DNA from: Carettochelys insculpta
Taxonomy: Eukaryota; Chordata; Testudines; Carettochelyidae
Assembly (NCBI RefSeq): GCF_033958435.1
Contig: NC_134152.1
Location: 10,712,001 to 10,776,000, forward strand
Direction: 5' to 3'
Length of the DNA stretch: 64,000 bases
Under the pieces are notes generated by a model. It saw only the letters and a list, made by a program, of their open reading frames with translations, did not search any database and had not been told where the DNA came from. Positions 57,272 to 64,000 of the stretch are shown here, piece after piece. The stretch's first letter is position 1; every line of letters begins with the position of its first letter. Position numbers and translations under genes: made by a program.

Positions 57272-58177
57272 TGTAAAGGTAACTGGGTGGATATAATGGA
57301 CATTTTGGATCAGTTCTCCAAAGCGTGCAAGGACTTTGGGCTTACCATCAGCCTAAAGATGACAAACCTACTCTGTCAGGATGTTGCTGAATCCCCATCA
57401 ATCAGCATTGACAACTATACATTAGAGGTCATCCACGAGATCATTTACCTCGGGTCCACCATCACTGACACCCTGTTGTTGGACACTGAGCTAAACAGGA
57501 GGATCAGAAAAGCGGCCACAACTCTGTCCAGACTCAGCAAGAGAGTGTAGAACAACAACAAGAAGCTGTACACTCACACCAAAATGCAAGTCTACAGAGC
57601 CTGTATCCTCAGCACCCTCCTTTATGGCAGTGAGACTTGGACCCTGTATGCCCACCAGGAAAAGAGGCTGAACGTCTTCCACTTGCACTGCCTCAGGCGC
57701 ATCCTTGGAATATCATGGAAGGACAGAGTGACCAACACCGCCATCCTCGAGCAAGTTGGAATCCCAACCATGCACACCCTCCTCAGGCAGCGTCGACTCC
57801 GCTGGCTTGGCCACGTCCACAGGATGAATGATGGAAGGATTCCAAAAGACATCCTGTATGGTGAGCTAGCCTTTGGCAAAAGACCTCCCGGATGCCCCCA
57901 GTAGTGCTACAAAGATGTCTGCAAGAGAGACCTCAGAGAGGTAGACATCGAGCTGGACAACTGGGAAGAACTTGCAGACAACCGCAGCAGATAGAGGCAG
58001 GGGTTACACAAGGGCCTTCAGAAGGGTGAAATGAGGATCAGACAGCTAGCAGAGGAGAAACGAGCACACAGAAAGCACACTAAGGACTTGCCAGACACCC
58101 ACCACATCTGCAAGAGATGCAGCAAGGACTGTCACTCTTGTGTGGGTCTTCATAATCACAGTAGATGCTGTAAATGA
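57272..58177 (+). pseudogene. RTE-like LINE, RT C-terminal fragment
   Basis: From 57287 to the stop at 58175-58177 one plus frame of 297 codons is open except for three TAG codons (57548, 57902, 57992). It reads MDILDQFSKACKDFGLTISL, EVIHEIIYLGSTITDT, then YRACILSTLLYGSETWTLYA and KRLNVFHLHCLRRILGISWK, RVTNTAILEQVGIPTMHTLL, RWLGHVHRMNDGRIPKDILYG. These blocks follow the FADD region in RTE-group non-LTR retrotransposons. The end has a Cys/His cluster, HICKRCSKDCHSCVGLHNHS, probably a terminal zinc finger. The 5' part, with the catalytic FADD and the endonuclease, is missing by truncation. A 3' untranslated tail runs to about 58230. The family beyond RTE-like is uncertain. Confidence 0.75.
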
Positions 58178-58369
58178 AGTCCTCAATTGAAACTATAAAG
58201 GGCGTGATCCATAGTCTATGCAGACTGAAGGATGCCTACTTATTGATTTAGTACCGCACAAAATTCAGTTTAAAAAATTAGCATCAAAAAAATACCACTA
58301 AAGTACACATTAATCATTAAGAGCTAGCTAACTGACAGATTTCAAAACATTATCAATGGAAATCATCAC

Positions 58370-59275
58370 TGAATGGGGGCATTTCTAGTGTTGTTCTTCA
58401 AGGAACGGATACAACGCCTGACTGTATACAACACTGTCATCAGTGATCTGGAAGTGAATCACTGTAGTTTAAAAAAAATAACGATTGACAGAATGGCAAA
58501 TAATAAGGGCAGGGCTGATATACAGAGCAATTTGAATTACTTTGTAAGAGCAGCCCTATCCAAATCAAGTACAATATATTAATAGCTACAGAATGAGGTA
58601 CTGTATCTTGCAAAGCAATGACTCTGTAAAGACATAAGGGGTCAGACTGGACACTCAGCATCTGCTCCCAGATGTTCGGACAGGGGAGTAAGACTTGAAT
58701 TTTTTACCTACATACAGCATTGGTGAGACCAATATGAGACCAATGTGTGCTGTTCTATTGTCCAGATTTTTGAAAGGATGCTGGAAAAATGGTGAGGGTG
58801 CAAAAAAGTCATGAAAATATTCAAGGGCTTGAAAAAATGTTACAGTGAGACACAGAAAGTGCTTCATCTGCTCGTCTTATCAGAAAAAGATTGAGATGTT
58901 TCTTGATTACAGTATATCACAGGGTGAAAATACTAAGGGCTCTTCAATTTCACAGGGAAAGACAGAGTGAAAACCAATGCCTGACAGTTGAATCCAAGCA
59001 TGTTCAAATTGGAAATAAAGCAGAATTTTTTTTAATAGTGAGGGTGATTAGCTAGTGCACAAATTACCAAGGAAAGTAATGTGATCTTCATCTTGGGATG
59101 TCTTCAAATCAAGACTCTAAATGCTTAGTTTTTTTCTTTGCAAGCTTTGCTTTGACCGGATGGAAGTCATAGGAATCAATACAGAAATAACTTTGATGGT
59201 CTGTGGTATGCAGGAGGTCAGACTAGATGATCTACTTTTTTTTCTGCCTTAATGTCTGTGAATTGGATGGGAAGA
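58370..59275 (+). mobile_element. CR1 LINE, old degraded copy
   Basis: Plus-strand remnants in CR1 order: VISDLEVNH near 58437-58460, QSNLNYFVRAAL near 58530, GVLYLAKQ-like sequence (GAGGTACTGTATCTTGCAAA) near 58595, then KDAGKMVRVQKSHE near 58775-58815, and the end CAGGAGGTCAGACTAGATGA near 59212-59230. Frames are full of stops. An older subfamily, similar in age to 15213-16425. Confidence 0.65.
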
Positions 59276-59605
59276 GAAAAGGGTAACAGTGTGAATTTGA
59301 ATGTTTCTTGGCACTTACCTTATCTGTTCAGGGCTTGATATCATTTCTGTAACTTTCAAAAATCTCCTAAATATGCTCTGTATATAAAACTTAGTTTTCA
59401 GTGTTGCACCATCTCTTTCTGAAGAGCATCCTCCCAAAACAACTATTGCAGGATTTTGGATTGTTTGCCAAGTTGTTCATGGCAGCAGTGAACTTACCCA
59501 TGTCATTTTAAAACAGTCTGAAATCCAAAAGAAAAGCATAAATCATGACTTTGCTGAGAAGGTGAATGTATGGCTTCAGCATCACAATGAAACACTTACA
59601 GACAG

Positions 59606-59744
59606 AACAAAAAGCAGTCAAGTAGCACTTTAAAGACTAGCAAAATAGTTTATTAGGTGAGCTTTCGTTTTGCTAGTCTTTAAAGTGCTACTTGACTGCT
59701 TTTTGTTTCAATAGTGTATAGACTAGCACAGCTTCCTCTCTGTT
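59606..59744. mobile_element. Penelope-derived minimal hairpin, perfect 40 bp arms
   Basis: 59606-59645 and 59668-59707 are exact reverse complements (40 of 40 bases, beginning AACAAAAAGCAGTCAAGTAG) with a 22 bp loop. The TAGACTAGCACAGCTTCCTC end follows. Compared with the hairpin at 50727 the loop side of the arms is shortened. No clear target duplication is found. The perfect arms point to either a recent origin or arm conversion. Confidence 0.85.
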
Positions 59745-60679
59745 ACCTACACAGGTTATTTCACTAACCAATTGCCCACTCACATACAAGGATACAGTGA
59801 ACGTGGGGCTAGATAGGACCTGAACTCATCTTAATTTGTCTGTCTATTGAGATCAGCCTTATACACTACATAGACTAGGGATAAAAGTTTTCCAAGGTAC
59901 CTGTTACTTAAGACCCAAAGTCCCCTTGAAAGTCAATGAGATTTAGTCTCCTAAGCCGCTTAGGCTTTCTGGAAAAATCACACTCTAGTGCATTTAGTAA
60001 GTATTGCTTAGAGAAAAACTGTTTTAGGCTCTTCAGTTCACTGTTGGTTTTGTTCATAACTTTCCACTTCTATTTCACGTTGCCTGAAGATATTTTTTTC
60101 TATTGTTGACCCTTTCCACCTGAACAGCCAAACAATATTCAGGACTTTGCTGAGTTGTTTCCACCGAGAGGAGAAACTGAGGATGGAGTCAGGTATGTAT
60201 CTGATGCAGTGCTGTTTAGCTACAACGAATGTACAGAGTCCTAGTTTCCTGAACAGAGTAGGAATCAAAGCAACAGGAAGCAATTTTTTGCTTTCAGTTC
60301 CACACCTCTCTCCAGCCAGCACTGTGCTCCAAAAGTTGTGGGTCTCATACCTGGTGTCTGCTTCTGGCTCTCCTAGTTTCTCTCAAATACAAATGCATGA
60401 TTTATGCATGCTTGTAACACTCAGCAACCCCCCTCCACCACATAACTCAGCATGTGACCAACTTTCTATGCGGTCTGTAGTTTGGGCCTTGGGTTGTACC
60501 ATTTCAGGTGTTTTACTCAAAGGAACATAACTGCTTTGGATATTTACCCTAAATATAGAGTAATTATGAGGCTCACCAGTGTCAGTAAAGTTTCACCCCA
60601 CCATCATCATGACAGCATCTTCTGGATAGAAATCAGCTATTTCTGTATTATACAAAACATCTGGCACGATTTTGGAACA
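59745..60679. other. no recognised feature
   Basis: Unique-looking sequence. Frames 60038-60322 (-) and 60147-60530 (+) overlap and have no motif. Confidence 0.5.
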
Positions 60680-61916
60680 CTAGGAAGAGGGAAAGCAATC
60701 AAAAATAACCAACATGGATTCACCAGGGGTAAGTCCTGCCTGACCAATCTGATTAGCTTCTATGACAAGGTAACAGGCTCTGTGGACTTGGGGGAAGTCA
60801 GTGGATGTGATATACCTTGACTTCAGCAAGGCTTTTGATACAGTCTCCCACAACATTCTTGTCCATAAATTAAGGAAATATGGATTGAATCCTTGACTAT
60901 AAGATGGATAGAAAGCTGGCTTGATGGTCAAGCCCTATGGGTAGTGATCAATGGCTCAGTATCTGGATGGCGACCGGTTTCAAGCAGAGTGCCACAAGGC
61001 TTGGTTCTAGGGGCAGTGTTGTTCAACATCTTTATTAATGAGCTGGATGAGGGACTGGATCGCACCCTCAGCAAGTTTGCGGATGACACAAAACCAGGGG
61101 GAGAGGTAGACACACTGGAGGGTAGAGAGAATCCAAAGTGACCCGAATAAATTGGAGGACTGGGCTAATAGAAATCTGATGTGGTCCAGCAAGGAGAAGT
61201 GTAGAGTCCTGCACCTGGGGCAGAAGAATCCCAAGCATTGTTACAGGCTGGGGACCAACTGGCTCAGCAGCAGTACGATAGAAAAGGACCTAGGGGTTAT
61301 GATGGATGAAAGGCTGGATAAAAGTAAACAGTGCATCTTTGTAGCCAAGAAGGCTAACAGCATACTAGGGTGCATTAGGAGGAGCATTTCAAGCAGATCT
61401 AGAGAAGTAGTTGCTCCCCTCTATTTGGCACTGCTGAGGCCACATCTGGAATATTGTGTCCAGGTTTGGAGCCCCCCAGTAAAAAATGATTAAGGGGCTG
61501 GAGCACAAGACCTGAGGATAGGCTGAGGTATTTGGGCTTGTTTAGTTTACAGAAGAGAAGACTTATGCATGATTTAATAGCAGCCTTCAGCTTCCTGAAG
61601 GGGAGCTCTAAATAGGAGGGTGAGAAACTGTTCTCAGTGGCATCAGATGGCAGAACAAGGAGTAATGGTCTGAAGTTGAAGAGGGAGAGGTGTAGGTTAG
61701 ATATTAGGAAAAATTACTTCACTAGGCGGGTGGTGAAGCATTGGAACGTGTTGCCTAGAGAGGTGGTGGATTCTTCTTCCCTCGAAGTTTTTAAATATTG
61801 GCTGGACAAGGTCCTGGCTGAGATGACTTAGTGGGGCTTGATCCTGCTTGAAGCAGGGGGCTGGACTAGATGACCTCCTGAGGTCCCTTCCAGCCCTATG
61901 ATTCTGTGATTTTATG
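60680..61916 (+). mobile_element. CR1 LINE with frameshifts and internal deletion
   Basis: Starts [35 protein letters not shown]; a base gained near 60795 shifts the frame before [19 protein letters not shown]. Then [27 protein letters not shown], another shift near 61140, then KCRVLHLGQKNPKHCYRLG and RPHLEYCVQVWSPP. At about 61481-61490 roughly 40 bp are missing compared with 5548-6053, so the frame leaps to [29 protein letters not shown] and [20 protein letters not shown] follow to the stop at 61831, and the ATTCTGTGATTTTATG tail ends near 61916. SGVPQG has become SRVPQG in motif B. Inactive. Closest relative in the window is the fragment at 5548-6053. Confidence 0.9.
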
Positions 61917-62003
61917 TTCTAGAATCTTGTTGTGGATTTGGACCAAATGGGGTGGTATGCACATTTCCACTAGCTAAAGAACCAGTCCAGTGTGGTTCAG
62001 TTG

Positions 62004-62618
62004 GTCTACGTCTACACGTGAATAGGCTATTTCGATGAATAACGTCTACACGTCCTCCAGGGCTGGCAACGTCGATGTTCAACTTCGACGTTGCGCGGCA
62101 CCACATCGAAATAGGCGCTGCGAGGGTACGTCTACACGCCAAAGTAGCACACATCGAAATAAGGGTGCCAGGCACAGCTGCAGACAGGGTCACAGGGCGG
62201 ACTCAACAGCAAGCCGCTCCCTTAAAGGGCCCCTCCCAGACACAGTTGCACTAAACAACACAAGATACACAGAGCCGACAACTGGTTGCAGACCCTGTGC
62301 CTGCAGCATGGATCCCCAGCTGCCGCAGCAGCAGCCAGAAGCCCTGGGCTAAGGGCTGCTGCCCACGGTGACCATAGAGCCCCGCAGGGGCTGGAGAGAG
62401 AGCATCTCTCAACCCCCCAGCTGATGGCCGCCATGGAGGACCCGGCAATTTCGACGTTGCAGGATGCGGATCGTCTACACGGTCCCTACTTCGACGTTGA
62501 ACGTCGAAGTAGGGCGCTATTCCGATCCCCTCATGAGGTTAGCGACTTCGACGTCTCGCCGCCTAACATCGAAGTTAGTGCCACTACTTCGAAGTAGCGT
62601 GCACGTGTAGACACAGCT
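62004..62618. mobile_element. Harbinger-derived MITE, family B copy 3 (inverted)
   Basis: Opposite orientation to the copies at 4668 and 23099. The ends GTCTACGTCTACACGTGAAT and GCACGTGTAGACACAGCT are bounded by TTG on both sides (62001-62003 and 62619-62621). It shares CAGACAGGGTCACAG, CAGCAAGCCGCTCC and CCTCCCAGACACAG with the transposase leader at 47475-47560. ATG at 62308 opens MDPQLPQQQPEALG then a stop, matching the place of the transposase start. The overlapping frame 62286-62597 is a relic. Confidence 0.88.
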
Positions 62619-62621
62619 TTG

Positions 62622-64000
62622 GAAGCACATTTTTCTTCTAATTAGTAAAGCCAGTCATGTGGCCAGGTAGAATATTCCATTGTTGAAAAAGACTCCTTTA
62701 GAATGTGCAATTTATGTCACTAAGAAATTTGGGGTGAAACCCTGACCTCATTAAAGTGAATGGCAGTTTTGTCATTAATAGGAAAAGAAGTTTGCCATCA
62801 GAATCTCTAATATATTGCCTTCTTGGTATGTTGTAGCAAACATGCATTATAAATGCATGGGAAATATTAGTAGGTTTCCCCTGTGGATTATGCTTTGGTA
62901 GTCTCTCAAATTATTTTGGCCTTTTTAAGTCTCTTTAATGCCATTTTAAGTGTCTTGGCATTCACATTGCTCATTGCTTTAAATGTGCCTTGGGGCCCTT
63001 TGAGCTGGAATTAGAAATTAGGTAATCCCAAGAAGACAATGCAGACTCATACATGGAGGATAATGGGATTGAGACAATTTCTACTGAAGTCAATGGTTGT
63101 AGGACCAAGTTCAGGAGGAGGATTAAAATGCTGTGAATGTGTGTGAACCCAGGGGTCACTTCAGTAAACAGAATGATCACAAACATACCTGCATCTCTGT
63201 TATCACAAGGAATTCATAGAATTGTAACAAGAGCACTCTTATTCATTCATCTTTTAGAAGAAAAATATCTGCAAGTCTTTTCCACTGATGTTGCACAGCA
63301 CCTAATTATCAGACAATCCTAAAGTGCCTAAATAGTCTGACAATGTCCCTTCACCAAGTGATCTCAGATTCATGGATGTAGCAAAATCCAGCAGCACATC
63401 AACACTGGCAGTCTCTGTTGAAGGGACACCTGAACCTAGACTAGCAAAAGTAGTGCAGGACTTAGATCAAGTAGAGAAGCGGGAGACATACTGGTCCCAT
63501 TCAAGTCAGTGGCAAAATTTTCATTCACCTTTTGATCCAGCAAAGTACTGAAGCATGTGCTTAATGTTATGCATAGGAGTAATCCCATTAAGTCAATCGT
63601 ATGCTTTATATTTAATACATGTGCAAGTGCTATGCTGCACAAGTGTCAAAGCACTTTAGTGAATAAGGATGGGATGAGCATGTGCTTAAAACTAAGCATG
63701 TATTTAGGGTTTTTGCTGAGTCAGGGCAGGGTTCAATCTACTTTTTCCCATACATAAGGCAGAATAAGTTTTGTTATGTGCACCAAGGCATATGCAGATG
63801 TGCACCACCAATAGAAAAATGCTGACAGCTGTGGGCACTCTGTTAATCAGTTGGACAACAAAAGAATCTCCCTGGGGCAGCTGTCCAAGCACTCCGCTTA
63901 CAGGGAACACTGACTGAGGGTGGTCTAAATTTGAGACTTTGCTTTCTTGTATACAGGAATTTATACAATTAACTGATGGGAAATGAAACTTCCTTTGTAT
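62622..64000. other. no recognised feature (1.4 kb)
   Basis: AT-rich unique-looking DNA to the window end. Open frames under 72 codons on both strands, none with a motif. Confidence 0.5.

Noticed and set aside
1..64000. CRISPR array, bacterial operon or prophage
   Set aside because: No regularly spaced direct repeats, ribosome-binding sites or operon-like coding density; the sequence is vertebrate in character.

Overview
This window reads as nuclear DNA of a reptile, most probably a cryptodiran turtle. The evidence is repeat content: a tRNA-headed SINE whose tail looks CR1-derived (the build of cryptodiran Cry SINEs), CR1 LINEs of several ages ending in ATTCTRTG-type tails, a Penelope-like element with many short derivatives, and a large set of GGCTAYGTCTACAC-type inverted-repeat elements. 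The species call is inference. I found no convincing host exon, tRNA, rRNA or CRISPR array; most open frames are shadows inside repeats.

Layout. 1-9 kb: a degraded gag-like relic, a SINE, palindromic Harbinger-type MITEs (one split by a CR1) and an unassigned GC-rich block. 9-16.4 kb: a Penelope fragment, a solo LTR with perfect target duplications, a ZMYM1-like hAT transposase relic carrying a Penelope hairpin, a relic of a Harbinger Myb-like gene broken by a CR1, and an old antisense CR1. 16.4-25.7 kb: mostly unique AT-rich DNA with MITEs, including one nested inside another. 25.75-29.65 kb: a near full-length Harbinger element with a Myb/SANT-like gene (+) converging on a DDE transposase gene (-). 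30-34.3 kb: an inverted-repeat element holding a ~70 bp tandem repeat, then a Penelope-like element (RT plus GIY-YIG) between inverted terminal copies. 34.3-47.2 kb: unique sequence, a hAT-like MITE split by a CR1, and a triple nest of MITEs. 47.24-50.7 kb: a second two-gene Harbinger element. 50.7-64 kb: Penelope hairpins, the best preserved CR1, an RTE-like LINE, two more CR1s and a third copy of a 0.6-0.7 kb Harbinger-derived MITE.

How the parts relate. The two Harbinger modules have the standard pair of functions: a DDE nuclease and a Myb-like DNA-binding partner. One MITE family (4.67, 23.1 and 62.0 kb) shares leader sequence with the second transposase gene and is best explained as its internally deleted, non-autonomous form. 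The Penelope-like element is flanked by inverted copies of a sequence that recurs elsewhere in the window as small foldback hairpins, three of them with target-site duplications, so they look like non-autonomous Penelope derivatives. No autonomous element here looks intact; the CR1 at 51.8-53.1 kb keeps a long undamaged reverse transcriptase frame but is 5' truncated.
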